A DNA stretch of 64,000 nt, taken from Hallella seregens ATCC 51272 (GTDB taxonomy: Bacteria; Bacteroidota; Bacteroidia; Bacteroidales; Bacteroidaceae). Positions 8,047 to 16,009 of this stretch are shown piece by piece. Location of the stretch: NCBI RefSeq assembly GCF_000518545.1, contig NZ_JADU01000015.1:41368-105367 (forward strand). The letters run 5' to 3'. The translations under genes and the position numbers were made by a program. The notes beneath the pieces were generated by a model. The model saw only the letters and a list, made by a program, of their open reading frames with translations, was not told the origin of the DNA and made no database searches. How positions within the stretch are numbered: position 1 is the stretch's first letter; every line of letters begins with the position of its first letter.

Positions 8047-10218
8047 ATGAACAAGTTTCTATGGGCCTGGGTTCTGCTGTCACCTGCTGCTTTGTGGGCT
8101 CATGAGCCGGCAATGCCGGCGGGGCTGCCGGTCGGCACGCTCACGCCGGCCGACTCCGCCCGCACAGACTCCGCCACCACACTGCAAGAAATCATGGTGT
8201 ATGGCAACCAGAAGAAAGAGTTCCAGATGCAGTCTTCGGTCAACCGCATACTGGTAGACCGCGGTTATCTGTCGACCCATTTCGCGGGCAGCCTGATGCA
8301 AACGCTCAGCGGAATCCCCGGCATCAAGGCCATGAGCATCGGCTCGGGCCAGTCCAAGCCCGCCATTCGCGGTCTGGGCTTCAACCGCATGGTGGTGGCC
8401 GAGGACGGCATCAAGCACGAAGGACAGCAATGGGGCGACGACCACGGGCTGGAAGTAGACCAGTTTGCCATCGACCGCATCGAGGTCATCAAGGGCCCCG
8501 GAGCCCTGCTTTATGGCTCGGATGCCATTGGCGGCGTGCTCAGCCTGTACGGCAACTACGTGCCCACAGCCCCGCTACAGGGCAGCGCCTCGCTCTTTAC
8601 GCGCACCAACAACGCCTCGCTGGGCACGTCGGTGCGGCTGCAGGGGCGCAGCAACCGGCTGTACTGGCGCACCCACCTGACGGCCATCAGCTATGCCGAC
8701 TACCAGGTTCCGACCGACAGCATCGAGTACTACTCCTACCGCATCGGGCTGCACCGCCGCCGTCTGCGCAACACGGCGGGGCGCGAACTCGACGGCAGCG
8801 TGACACTGGGCTACGTGGGCCGCCGCGTGAGCACGTCGCTCAAGATCTCCGACTCCTTTGCCAAGATCGGCTTCTTTGCCAATGCCCATGGGCTGGAGGT
8901 GCGTCTGTCCGACATCGACTACGACCGTTCCGCCCGCGACATAGACCTGCCCCGCCAGCAGGTGAACCACTTGAAGGTGGGCAGCCACACCGTATGGCAG
9001 CTCGAACGGACGACACTCGAGGCCAACCTGGCCTATCAGAACAACCGCCGCCGCGAATACAGCGAGCCCGTGTCGCACGGCTACATGCCCCGCCCGGAGG
9101 GCACGCTGGAACGGCAGTTCGACAAGCACACGCTCACGGCCAACCTGGGCATGTGCCTCCGGCAGTCGGAGCGCAACGAGCTGCACGCGGGTCTCTGTAC
9201 CGAGTACCAGCACAACCGGCGCAGCGGCTGGGGTTTCATCATCCCCGACTTCGAGACGGCATCGGCCGGCGCCTACGTGCTCGACCGGCTCACGCTCTCG
9301 CCCCATCTGATTCTGAATGCCGGCTTGCGCTACGACCGTGCCCGCACGCGCATCCACAGTTACCGCGACTGGTACCTCACGCCCACCGGGCCCACGGACT
9401 CGGTGTACAAGGAGCGGTCGGCCGAGGTGAACCGCTCGTTCGGCAGCCTCACGTGGTCGGCGGGCGTGAACTATGCCCATGGCGGCTGGGTGCTCAAGGC
9501 CAATGCGGGCAAGAGTTTCCGCACACCCATCCCCAAGGAGCTGGGAGCCGACGGCGTGAACTACCACATCTTCCGCTACGAGCAGGGCAACACCGAGCTG
9601 CGACCCGAGGTGTCGTATCAGCTGGACGCCGGCATCAGCTGGAGCAACCAGGCGGTGAGCATGGAGCTGGATCCCTATCTGAATTATTTCCCCAACTACA
9701 TCTACATGAACCCCACAGCCGGCTACTACGAGGGTCTGCAGATGTATCACTACACGCAGAGCCGCGTGCTGCGCTACGGTTTCGAGCTGCAGGCCACGTG
9801 GCACATTGTTCCGGCCCTCGAGGCCGAGGCCAAGGGCGAGTACCTCTACGCCCGGCAGCAGTCGGGAGAAAAGAAAGGATTCACCCTGCCTTTCTCCACC
9901 CCGTGGTCGGCCGACGCCACCGCTACCTACCGTTTCTGCCGCCGCGAGGGTCGCGAGGGCTATGCCTCGCTCAACCTGCACGTGGTGGGGGCCCAACACC
10001 AGATAGTGCCCCCCGAGAAGCCCACGCCGGGCTACTGCACGCTGAACCTCACGGCGGGCAAGACTTTTGCCTTGGGCGAGGACCGCTCGCTACGGCTCAG
10101 CCTCAACGCCGACAACCTGCTCAACCGTCGCTACTACGACCACACGAGCTACTATCGGCTCATCGACGTGCCCGAACCGGGGCGCAACATGGCTCTGATG
10201 GCCACACTAAACTTTTAA
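8047..10218 (+). CDS. TonB-dependent outer-membrane receptor
   Basis: A 723-residue outer-membrane receptor that takes up a ligand using TonB energy. The signal peptide is about residues 1-18 (WAWVLLSPAALWA). The plug domain spans about 45-160 and contains IRGLGFNRMVV, a His/Asp-rich IKHEGQQWGDDHG, and the plug end IEVIKGPGALLYGSDAIGG. The rest is a beta-barrel ending in phenylalanine, as expected for outer-membrane insertion. There is no N-terminal carboxypeptidase-regulatory domain and no SusD partner, so it is not a SusC-type glycan importer. Size and neighbours (Cys/His membrane protein, DUF4625 and NlpE-like lipoproteins) suggest a metal, heme or metallophore substrate, but the ligand cannot be read from the sequence. 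Confidence 0.9.
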   Translation: MNKFLWAWVLLSPAALWAHEPAMPAGLPVGTLTPADSARTDSATTLQEIMVYGNQKKEFQMQSSVNRILVDRGYLSTHFAGSLMQTLSGIPGIKAMSIGSGQSKPAIRGLGFNRMVVAEDGIKHEGQQWGDDHGLEVDQFAIDRIEVIKGPGALLYGSDAIGGVLSLYGNYVPTAPLQGSASLFTRTNNASLGTSVRLQGRSNRLYWRTHLTAISYADYQVPTDSIEYYSYRIGLHRRRLRNTAGRELDGSVTLGYVGRRVSTSLKISDSFAKIGFFANAHGLEVRLSDIDYDRSARDIDLPRQQVNHLKVGSHTVWQLERTTLEANLAYQNNRRREYSEPVSHGYMPRPEGTLERQFDKHTLTANLGMCLRQSERNELHAGLCTEYQHNRRSGWGFIIPDFETASAGAYVLDRLTLSPHLILNAGLRYDRARTRIHSYRDWYLTPTGPTDSVYKERSAEVNRSFGSLTWSAGVNYAHGGWVLKANAGKSFRTPIPKELGADGVNYHIFRYEQGNTELRPEVSYQLDAGISWSNQAVSMELDPYLNYFPNYIYMNPTAGYYEGLQMYHYTQSRVLRYGFELQATWHIVPALEAEAKGEYLYARQQSGEKKGFTLPFSTPWSADATATYRFCRREGREGYASLNLHVVGAQHQIVPPEKPTPGYCTLNLTAGKTFALGEDRSLRLSLNADNLLNRRYYDHTSYYRLIDVPEPGRNMALMATLNF

Positions 10219-10277
10219 CATAACATCAAATTTCAATTACGAACCAGAGGCCTCGGCCTCACTAAAAAAACAAAATC

Positions 10278-11033
10278 ATGAAAAAAACGATGAAAAACAA
10301 ATGGATGATTGGAGCTTTCGCACTCCTGAGTTTCTTCACCCTGTCGCTCACTTCCTGCGACGATGACGACAAGCCCACGGCCGTGGCCAACGTGACTTTC
10401 AGCGACGTGGAGGTGGGAAAAGAGAACTCGCGTGAGGCCATGGTGGGCAAGGACCTGCACGTGGAGTGCGGCATCAAGTCGGAAGCAAAGATTAAATCCA
10501 TCGAGATGTCCCTCATCCAGAAGAACGGAACGGGTAGCGCCTACCGGATTTATACCGACGGCAAGTACGTGGGCGTGCTCAACACCAAGTTCCACGAGCA
10601 CCTGGAGCTGTCGGCCGGACTGGCTGCCGGCACCTACCACTTCACGCTGACGGTGACCGATGCCAACAATGCCAAGAAAGCTTACGAGACCGACGTAACG
10701 CTGAAAGCCGTGGATGCTAACGCCCCCAAGGTGGAGATTCTGAGCCCCAGCGCGTCGGCCAACAGCGGCGTGGCCGGCGGAAAGTTCACCGTGAAGGCCA
10801 AGCTCACGGTCAAGAGTGCCGTGAAAGGCATCGAGATTGAGTTCCACGGCGACAAGGAATACCCCATCAAGGTGGACGACTTTAACGGCAAGACGGGCAG
10901 CATTGACTTCGAGAAGGAGATCACCATTCCGGCCGAATGTGCAGCCGGCAAGTACCATGTGCACTTCACTGTAGAGGATGCCGACGGCCGCTCGACCACG
11001 GAAGAGTTCAAGGGTTTCAACATCACCAAGTAA
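10278..11033 (+). CDS. DUF4625 lipoprotein with two repeated domains
   Basis: A 251-residue lipoprotein: lipobox LTSC with C27 followed by DDDD, a usual surface-export type signal in Bacteroidota. The mature part holds two copies of an immunoglobulin-like module of about 100 residues. Each ends in a similar strand pair, AAGTYHFTLTVTDA in the first and AAGKYHVHFTVEDADG in the second. This is the pattern I associate with DUF4625, found next to TonB receptors in Bacteroidota. It follows the receptor by 59 bp and precedes a second DUF4625 gene by 18 bp. A ligand-binding or receptor-accessory role is inferred. Confidence 0.75.
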   Translation: MKKTMKNKWMIGAFALLSFFTLSLTSCDDDDKPTAVANVTFSDVEVGKENSREAMVGKDLHVECGIKSEAKIKSIEMSLIQKNGTGSAYRIYTDGKYVGVLNTKFHEHLELSAGLAAGTYHFTLTVTDANNAKKAYETDVTLKAVDANAPKVEILSPSASANSGVAGGKFTVKAKLTVKSAVKGIEIEFHGDKEYPIKVDDFNGKTGSIDFEKEITIPAECAAGKYHVHFTVEDADGRSTTEEFKGFNITK

Positions 11034-11051
11034 CGCTCATCCGTCACACGC

Positions 11052-11534
11052 ATGATTCGAGTTGCCAACAAAGCCGTGTTCTCTCTCCTCGCCTTGCTCT
11101 CGCTCGCTGCCTGCAGCGGCGAGAACGAAGAGGAGAAAGACATGGAAAAGCCCGTCATCACCGACGCAGGAATCACTGCCAATCCCATCGACTGCCAGGT
11201 CTACAGGCGCGGCGACGTGATTCCTTTCCAGTATGTATTCCAGGACAACAAGGCCCTGGGCAGTTACAACATCGAGATTCACAACAATTTCGACCACCAT
11301 ACCCACGGCACATCGGCCACCGACTGCCCGCTCGACGCCAAGAAAGCCCCCGTCAAGGCTTGGGTCTACAACCAGGACTTCAGCATCCCGGCCGGCACCA
11401 AGACTTTCACCGGCCGGCAGGACATCCGGATTCCGGCCGACATCGATGCCGGCGACTACCACTTCATGATTCGCCTGACCGATGCCACCGGATGGCAAGA
11501 ACTCAAGGCCATGAGCATCAAGATTGTGGAATAG
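11052..11534 (+). CDS. single-domain DUF4625 lipoprotein, His-rich
   Basis: A 160-residue lipoprotein with lipobox LAAC (C21) followed by SGENEEE. It has one DUF4625-like module. The conserved strand pair appears as DAGDYHFMIRLTDATG, and a His cluster HNNFDHHTHG lies near residue 80, a plausible metal- or heme-binding surface. It is cotranscribed with the larger DUF4625 gene 18 bp upstream. Function is not known to me; the assignment depends on similarity between the two proteins and recollection of the family. Confidence 0.72.
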   Translation: MIRVANKAVFSLLALLSLAACSGENEEEKDMEKPVITDAGITANPIDCQVYRRGDVIPFQYVFQDNKALGSYNIEIHNNFDHHTHGTSATDCPLDAKKAPVKAWVYNQDFSIPAGTKTFTGRQDIRIPADIDAGDYHFMIRLTDATGWQELKAMSIKIVE

Positions 11535-11643
11535 GGATACGCCGGAACCGGCCCCGCGGTTCAAAAAAAGGTGGTCTCGCCATGCAATAATCGGAGTTGC
11601 GGCGAGTTAAATAAGAACAGTTATCATTGACAAACAACAAAAA

Positions 11644-12099
11644 ATGAAAAAAACAGTATTTGTAATCATCGCTTGCGCCGCTCTGACGGCTGCATGTAAC
11701 AACGGCAAGAAAGCCTCCAACACTACCGACGCACAGGCAGACACCACAGCCACCGCCGACTCTATCGTCTACGAGGGTGTGCTGCCCGCCGCCGACTGCG
11801 CCGGCATCCGCTATCGTCTGGCCGTGGCCAACGACTCCACCCAGGGCTTCAGCCTCACAGAGAGCTACCTCAAGTCGGAAACCGAGGTGGAGAACACCTA
11901 TGCCTATACCGGCAAACTGGAAGAGCAGAAAGCCACGGTAGGCGGCAAGGAGAACACCTACTACAAGCTGCCGATGGGTAAGAACGAGCCCACGACCAAC
12001 TTCCTCGTGGTAAACGACTCTACCCTGCGCCTGGTGAACGACCAGCTGGAAGAGGCCGCCACCAAGGAATTGAACTACGACCTGAAGCTCGTCAAGTAA
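11644..12099 (+). CDS. NlpE-like lipoprotein
   Basis: A 151-residue lipoprotein (lipobox TAAC, C18, then NNGKK). The segment YEGVLPAADCAGIRYRLAV after a Thr/Ala/Asp-rich linker matches the N-terminal NlpE fold, where the consensus is G-x-LPCADC-x-GI. NlpE is linked to copper tolerance and surface sensing in E. coli. Here the first cysteine of the CxxC is Ala (PAADC), so the usual pair of ligands or redox pair is broken. It ends just before a strong terminator, which closes the 7.5-12.1 kb locus. Conserved as a fold, uncertain in function. Confidence 0.75.
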   Translation: MKKTVFVIIACAALTAACNNGKKASNTTDAQADTTATADSIVYEGVLPAADCAGIRYRLAVANDSTQGFSLTESYLKSETEVENTYAYTGKLEEQKATVGGKENTYYKLPMGKNEPTTNFLVVNDSTLRLVNDQLEEAATKELNYDLKLVK

Positions 12100-12105
12100 T
12101 CCATA

Positions 12106-12148
12106 CGTGTCCCTGCAAACGCTTTGTTTGCAGGGACACGCGTTTTTT
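12106..12148 (+). terminator. strong intrinsic terminator after the NlpE-like gene
   Basis: A perfect 15-bp stem (12106-12120 with 12126-12140, 5-base loop GCTTT) is followed by CGTTTTTT. It ends the rightward transcription unit; the T-run overlaps the stop codon of the convergent gene. Confidence 0.92.
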
Positions 12149-12572
12149 AGCATCCCTCCCCCAGGTGCTGCATGATATAGTCCACCGTCTCCAGCCCGAG
12201 CCGACGCGGCGACCGCGGAGCCCCCGACAGTCCGTGGGCACGCAGTTGCACCAGTGTGAGTGCGGGTGAAGACAGTTCTTTGAGTAGCCCGTAGCGTACA
12301 TAACGGCACTGTTCACGGCGGGCCAGCCAGTCGTCATAGTAGGCTTGGGAAATAAAATAGGCGCCGTCGTCCACCGTTTCCTCAAAGCGCATGTCCACTT
12401 GCTCCACCTCCATCATGAACGTGAGGCGGCTTTCGGGAGCCGTGGCATAAAGAAACAGCAGGTCGCCCAAGGCATAGCGGTGGCGCATGCCCCAGTCGAT
12501 GAAGCCATGGTCACGGATGAAATCGGCCACGCGGTACTGCTTGTGATTGTAAGCTCTAATCCAGTAAGTCAT
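12147..12572 (-). CDS. stand-alone PUA/EVE-like domain protein
   Basis: A 141-residue cytoplasmic protein. The order of features suggests the EVE/PUA-like fold, which binds modified nucleobases: MTYWIRAYN as first strand, then GDLLFLYATAPESRLTFMMEVEQVD, then a run ending LTLVQLRAHGLSGAPRSP-RRL. I recall very similar segments (GDIVYIYVS..., LREHGL, then a PRR-like turn) in PUA-like modules fused to restriction endonucleases, but no nuclease domain is present here. The ATG at 12572 begins the conserved first strand; upstream in-frame sequence looks non-coding. It is convergent with the NlpE-like gene. The family call is a pattern match, not a search. Confidence 0.6.
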   Translation of the reverse strand: MTYWIRAYNHKQYRVADFIRDHGFIDWGMRHRYALGDLLFLYATAPESRLTFMMEVEQVDMRFEETVDDGAYFISQAYYDDWLARREQCRYVRYGLLKELSSPALTLVQLRAHGLSGAPRSPRRLGLETVDYIMQHLGEGC

Positions 12573-12655
12573 CTCTTTTTGCGTATTCCGGCAGTGCGCC
12601 AAGCCCAAGCCGTTTGTCCAAATCCTCTTTTTACAGTCAGCCGGAGGGGGCGGTG

Positions 12656-13372
12656 TTACTTCTCGAAGTGCTGATAGTCTTTCACCGTACACCATGCCCC
12701 ACCCCATTTGAAGCCGTGCTGCACGAAGAGCCGGTAGGCCAGGTCGTGGCGATCTATCTTGTAAGGAAAGGTGGCCGAGCGGTCGCAGTAGGCCCGGGCC
12801 GTGGCGGGCTGCACGATGATACGGTCTCCGCGCTGGCGCACACAAGGGTTGTAGAGCGTGTTCAGGTCTACGGCCATGCCGCGGGCGTGGGCCGAAAGCC
12901 GCTTCGCGCCCTTGACCACACGATAGCAGAAACAGCTGGAGTTGTTGGCTCGCATAGACCGTTCGTCGTCGGCCCCGAAGTCGTCGATAAGCCGCAGACT
13001 GTGAATGGGGTACCGTTGCCGGTAGAGTTCGTGGAAGATGGCCAGCAGGTCGTCGGCAATGGCCCGGTTGCACACCAGTTCTCCCATCCGCACCCGGCCG
13101 TCCACATCATAGTGGATCACCCGCAGATAGCGCAGCTCCGACCGCGCCACGGAGCAGTCTTCCGGGTACGAATAGCCCCTCATGCGTGCAAAAACACCGT
13201 CGGGCAAAGGCTCCTGCGAGAACCAATGGGACTCGCCGGCACGCTTCACCGCCTCGGCCGTGACCACTCTGCCCGCCTTCCATTCGGGGCTGGCGGTTTG
13301 TGCCCGACAGCCCGGAGCCATCACCGCAAGGGCCGCCAGGCACCCGCAAAAACGTTTGAACAGCTGTTGCAT
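12656..13372 (-). CDS. exported M15-family peptidase (D,D-/L,D-carboxypeptidase-like)
   Basis: A 238-residue exported protein. The metallopeptidase signature SxHxxGxAxD is seen as SAHARGMAVD, and the C-terminal zinc-site histidine is in KDYQHFEK, as in VanY/M15C enzymes that trim peptidoglycan peptides. The start at 13372 (MQQLFKRF) gives a clean hydrophobic signal ending at PGC-RA; a longer in-frame reading upstream runs through the 22-bp repeat array and is rejected. Whether C22 is a lipid anchor or cleavage follows CRA is unclear. It ends 83 bp before the PUA-like gene on the same strand. Confidence 0.85.
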   Translation of the reverse strand: MQQLFKRFCGCLAALAVMAPGCRAQTASPEWKAGRVVTAEAVKRAGESHWFSQEPLPDGVFARMRGYSYPEDCSVARSELRYLRVIHYDVDGRVRMGELVCNRAIADDLLAIFHELYRQRYPIHSLRLIDDFGADDERSMRANNSSCFCYRVVKGAKRLSAHARGMAVDLNTLYNPCVRQRGDRIIVQPATARAYCDRSATFPYKIDRHDLAYRLFVQHGFKWGGAWCTVKDYQHFEK

Positions 13373-13468
13373 ACCATTTTGAAAAAGGGTTTCCGCACGC
13401 AAAGGTAGTGCTTTTCTTCCAGCCATCGGCCACCGAACGCCATAAATCAGAGGAACCGTGAGCGGCAG

Positions 13469-13556
13469 CAGGGACAGGAATCGACATAAACAGGGACAGG
13501 AATCGACATAAACAGGGATGTGGATCTGCATAAAAAGGACCGGAAATCATCATAAA
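13469..13556. repeat. 22-bp tandem array E (four units) upstream of the PPOX gene
   Basis: Four consecutive 22-bp units begin at 13469, 13491, 13513 and 13535. The first two are identical and each reads CAGGGACAGGA then ATCGACATAAA; the others are degenerate copies. The 370-bp gap between the divergent M15 and PPOX genes contains this array, a -7 box, and nothing else I recognise. Confidence 0.85.
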
Positions 13557-13585
13557 CAAGGATAGCCAGAGTCCTGTCTTTCAAC

Positions 13586-13593
13586 TACCTTTG
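13586..13593 (+). promoter_or_regulatory. -7 box upstream of the PPOX gene
   Basis: TACCTTTG (13586-13593) fits TAnnTTTG. No TTTG is present at the expected -33 distance; the 22-bp array ends 29 bp upstream, where an activator could act. The resulting leader before the ATG at 13743 would be about 140 bases. Confidence 0.45.
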
Positions 13594-13742
13594 CACCCGA
13601 ACCATGCGTTCTTGCCCCAGGCACGGCACCGGCTCCAAAGCCCAATGGGCAGACCTCCGCGCGGTGCTGCCTACAAAAAACAAGATGAATTTCATCGGGA
13701 AATGCCATCAATGCGAACAAAAAAGTACCCGAAACCCTTTTC

Positions 13743-15107
13743 ATGAAACGAGATACCATCGTGATAGGAGCCGGCATTACCGGCCTGACCTGCGCCTTCC
13801 AGCTGAGGCGCAAGGGCGTGGACGTAGCTGTGCTGGAGCGTCAGAATCGGGTGGGCGGCCAGATAAACACCCATCGTGTAGACGGTTTCACCTTTGAGAG
13901 CGGGCCCAACACGGGTGTGGTGAAACATGCCGAGGTGGCCGAACTCTTCGAGCAATTGGGGCAGAACTGCCGTATGGAGACGGCCCGCGAGTCGAGCAAA
14001 CGGCGGCTTGTCTGGAAAGGAGACCGCTTCCACGAACTGCCCTCGTCGCTGGCCGGCGCACTGGCCACGCCGCTTTTCAGCTGGAGCGACAAGCTGCGCA
14101 TCCTGGGAGAGCCCTGGCGACACAAGGGAACCGACCCGAACGAGTCGGTGGGAAGTCTGGCCGAAAGGCGGTTGGGCAAGTCGTATGTGGACTATGCCGT
14201 AGACCCGTTTCTCTCTGGTGTCTATGCGGGCGACCCTTACCGGCTGCCCACGCGCCTGGCCCTGCCCCGGCTTTACCGGCTGGAACAGTGCTACGGATCG
14301 TTCATTCGCGGTGCCCTGGCCAAGGCGCGACAGCCCAAAACCGAGCGCGACCGCAAGGCCACGAAGAAAGTTTTCTCGGCCCGAGGCGGCTTCGGCACAC
14401 TCACTGAAGCCCTTGCCACAGCCATCGGCAGCGACCGCATCATCACGTCGGCCCGCCACATTGTCGTGAAACCGACGGCCGAAGGCTGGCGCGTGACCTA
14501 TGAGCACAACGGCGAACACTGCGAACTCACGGCGCGGCGAGTGGTTACCACCTGCGGGGCCTACGCCCTGCCCCACCTGCTGCCCTTTGTAGACGGCGAG
14601 ACAATGGGCCGTCTGAGCCATCTCTATTACGCCCCCGTGGTGCAGTTGGGAGTGGGGCTGCGCCAGACAGGCGGGGTCGATTGGCCCGCTTTCGGCGGAC
14701 TGGTGCCCTCGTGCGAACGGCAGCAGGTGTTGGGAATACTCTTCCCTTCGGCCTGCTTCGACGGGCGGGCCCCTGAGGGCGGGGCGGTCATGTCCTGTTT
14801 TCTGGGCGGTGTACGCCACCCGGACATGCTGCGCATGACCGACGACGAACTGACACAGCTGACCAACCGCACGCTCCACGACATGCTGAAATACCCGGCC
14901 GGCACCGAGGCCAGCCGCGTGTGCGTCTTCCGTCACGAGCGTGCCATCCCGCAATACGAGCTGTCCACCGACGACCGGCTGGCCGCCGTGGCCCGGCTGC
15001 GCGAGCAGTTTCCCACGCTGACCATCGCCGGAAACCTACGCGACGGCATCGGCATCGGCGACCGAATCAAGCAGGGCTTCGACATTGCCAACGACGAACG
15101 GGCCTGA
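13743..15107 (+). CDS. hemG: protoporphyrinogen oxidase (oxygen-dependent HemY type)
   Basis: A flavin enzyme that oxidises protoporphyrinogen IX to protoporphyrin IX, the penultimate step of heme synthesis. The FAD-binding Rossmann motif is at the N-terminus (VIGAGITGLTC, residues 6-16), followed by VLERQNRVGGQINTH, and the second FAD segment is close to the end (TIAGNLRDGIGIGDRI). Length (454) is normal for the HemY/PPOX family; in Bacteroidota these genes are often named hemG. No other heme-pathway gene is in the window. A 10-bp hairpin follows at 15179. Confidence 0.88.
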   Translation: MKRDTIVIGAGITGLTCAFQLRRKGVDVAVLERQNRVGGQINTHRVDGFTFESGPNTGVVKHAEVAELFEQLGQNCRMETARESSKRRLVWKGDRFHELPSSLAGALATPLFSWSDKLRILGEPWRHKGTDPNESVGSLAERRLGKSYVDYAVDPFLSGVYAGDPYRLPTRLALPRLYRLEQCYGSFIRGALAKARQPKTERDRKATKKVFSARGGFGTLTEALATAIGSDRIITSARHIVVKPTAEGWRVTYEHNGEHCELTARRVVTTCGAYALPHLLPFVDGETMGRLSHLYYAPVVQLGVGLRQTGGVDWPAFGGLVPSCERQQVLGILFPSACFDGRAPEGGAVMSCFLGGVRHPDMLRMTDDELTQLTNRTLHDMLKYPAGTEASRVCVFRHERAIPQYELSTDDRLAAVARLREQFPTLTIAGNLRDGIGIGDRIKQGFDIANDERA

Positions 15108-15178
15108 CACTGACGCCCACACAGCACGGCTCCAACCGCTCATGCACGGGCCGACACCCACCTTCCATCACGCAAACA

Positions 15179-15200
15179 GGCCCGCCATCCATGGCGGGCC
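15179..15200. terminator. palindromic hairpin between PPOX gene and tRNA-Gln
   Basis: GGCCCGCCAT-CC-ATGGCGGGCC is a perfect 10-bp inverted repeat (15179-15188 with 15191-15200). It separates the convergent PPOX gene and tRNA-Gln and could terminate both; the plus-strand tail TATCTCTT is only moderately U-rich. Confidence 0.6.
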
Positions 15201-15214
15201 TATCTCTTAAACCG

Positions 15215-15285
15215 TTGGGATACCAGGACTCGAACCTGGAATGACAGGACCAGAATCTGTAGTGTTACCATTACACCATATCCCA
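15215..15285 (-). tRNA. tRNA-Gln (CTG)
   Basis: Read on the minus strand: acceptor TGGGATA/TATCCCA, D stem GTGT/ACAC, anticodon loop TTCTGGT (anticodon CTG), T arm CCAGG-TTCGAGT-CCTGG, discriminator A. The anticodon stem ACAGA/CCTGT has a mismatched A-C pair next to the loop. CCA is not encoded. Confidence 0.9.
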
Positions 15286-15318
15286 ATGTCTGTTGCAATC
15301 GCTTTCGTATTGCGGTTG

Positions 15319-15349
15319 CAAAGGTACGGCTTTTTTCTGAACCTCCAAA
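15319..15349 (-). promoter_or_regulatory. promoter of tRNA-Gln
   Basis: On the minus strand TTTG (15346-15349), 19-bp spacer, TACCTTTG (15319-15326). It is 33 bp upstream of the tRNA 5' end. Confidence 0.8.
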
Positions 15350-15490
15350 ACTTTGGCCCATTTTTTTGCAAGAAAAATGGGTCACGACCCCTTTTTCACC
15401 CGTTTGCCTGACCGCCGGGCACGGCAGGAGACACTTCCTAAAAATTCCAAATAATACGCCGAAAGGTGCTCCTTTTCCACAAAATCGGCG

Positions 15491-15498
15491 TACCTTTG
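15491..15498 (+). promoter_or_regulatory. -7 box upstream of rsfS
   Basis: TACCTTTG (15491-15498), about 95 bp before the chosen rsfS start. The -33 region is not a clear TTTG. Confidence 0.5.
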
Positions 15499-15592
15499 CC
15501 ACCGATTACCGGTTATACATTAATAAGGTACAGCAAACAAAGTAAACCATACCGGGCATATCGCCCGCGGTATGCCTCATTCACGATTATCC

Positions 15593-15952
15593 ATGACAGA
15601 ATCAACAAAGCTCGTAGAGACCATTACCCAAGGAATTCAAGAAAAGAAAGGACAGGACATTGTTGTCGTAGACTTGAGCCCGATAGACGGTGCTATCGCC
15701 CGTTATTTCGTTATTTGCCAAGGCAACTCGCCCTCGCAGGTCGAGGCTATAGCCGAGTCGGTGGGCGACTTTTGCCGCAAACAGATGGGTGAGAAGCCCG
15801 TTGGGGTGAACGGATTGGGCAACAATCAGTGGGTGGCCATCGACTTTGTGGACGTGCTGGTGCACATCTTTCAGCCCGAGGTGCGCGCTTTCTACAACCT
15901 CGAAGACCTGTGGGAAGATGCTAAATTAACTAAAATCCCGAACATCGACTGA
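15593..15952 (+). CDS. rsfS: ribosome silencing factor RsfS
   Basis: A 119-residue protein of the RsfS/DUF143 family that binds L14 on the large subunit and blocks subunit joining. Landmarks are VVVDLSPIDG, YFVICQGNSPSQVEAIAES, the ...NQWVAIDFVDVLVHIF block and the C-terminal YNLEDLWEDAK. The ATG at 15593 (MTESTKLVE) fits family length; an in-frame ATG 21 bp upstream would add seven residues. It heads the common Bacteroidota order rsfS-ftsH-cdsA. Confidence 0.92.
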   Translation: MTESTKLVETITQGIQEKKGQDIVVVDLSPIDGAIARYFVICQGNSPSQVEAIAESVGDFCRKQMGEKPVGVNGLGNNQWVAIDFVDVLVHIFQPEVRAFYNLEDLWEDAKLTKIPNID

Positions 15953-16009
15953 CCTTTGGCACATCGTTTGATAGCCAGCAAGATGATGTAACCATACAAC
16001 ATTCCAACG

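Noticed and set aside
8430..10223. A 597-codon overlapping frame inside the TonB receptor gene
   Set aside because: Arg/Pro/Gln-rich composition and no signal or domain; the receptor frame has a signal peptide, plug and C-terminal Phe.
12573..13073. N-terminal extension of the PUA-like protein
   Set aside because: The in-frame extension overlaps the M15 peptidase gene in another frame and has low-complexity composition; the ATG at 12572 begins the conserved strand.
13469..13556. Possible CRISPR array
   Set aside because: The repeats are directly adjacent with no spacers, and no cas gene is nearby.
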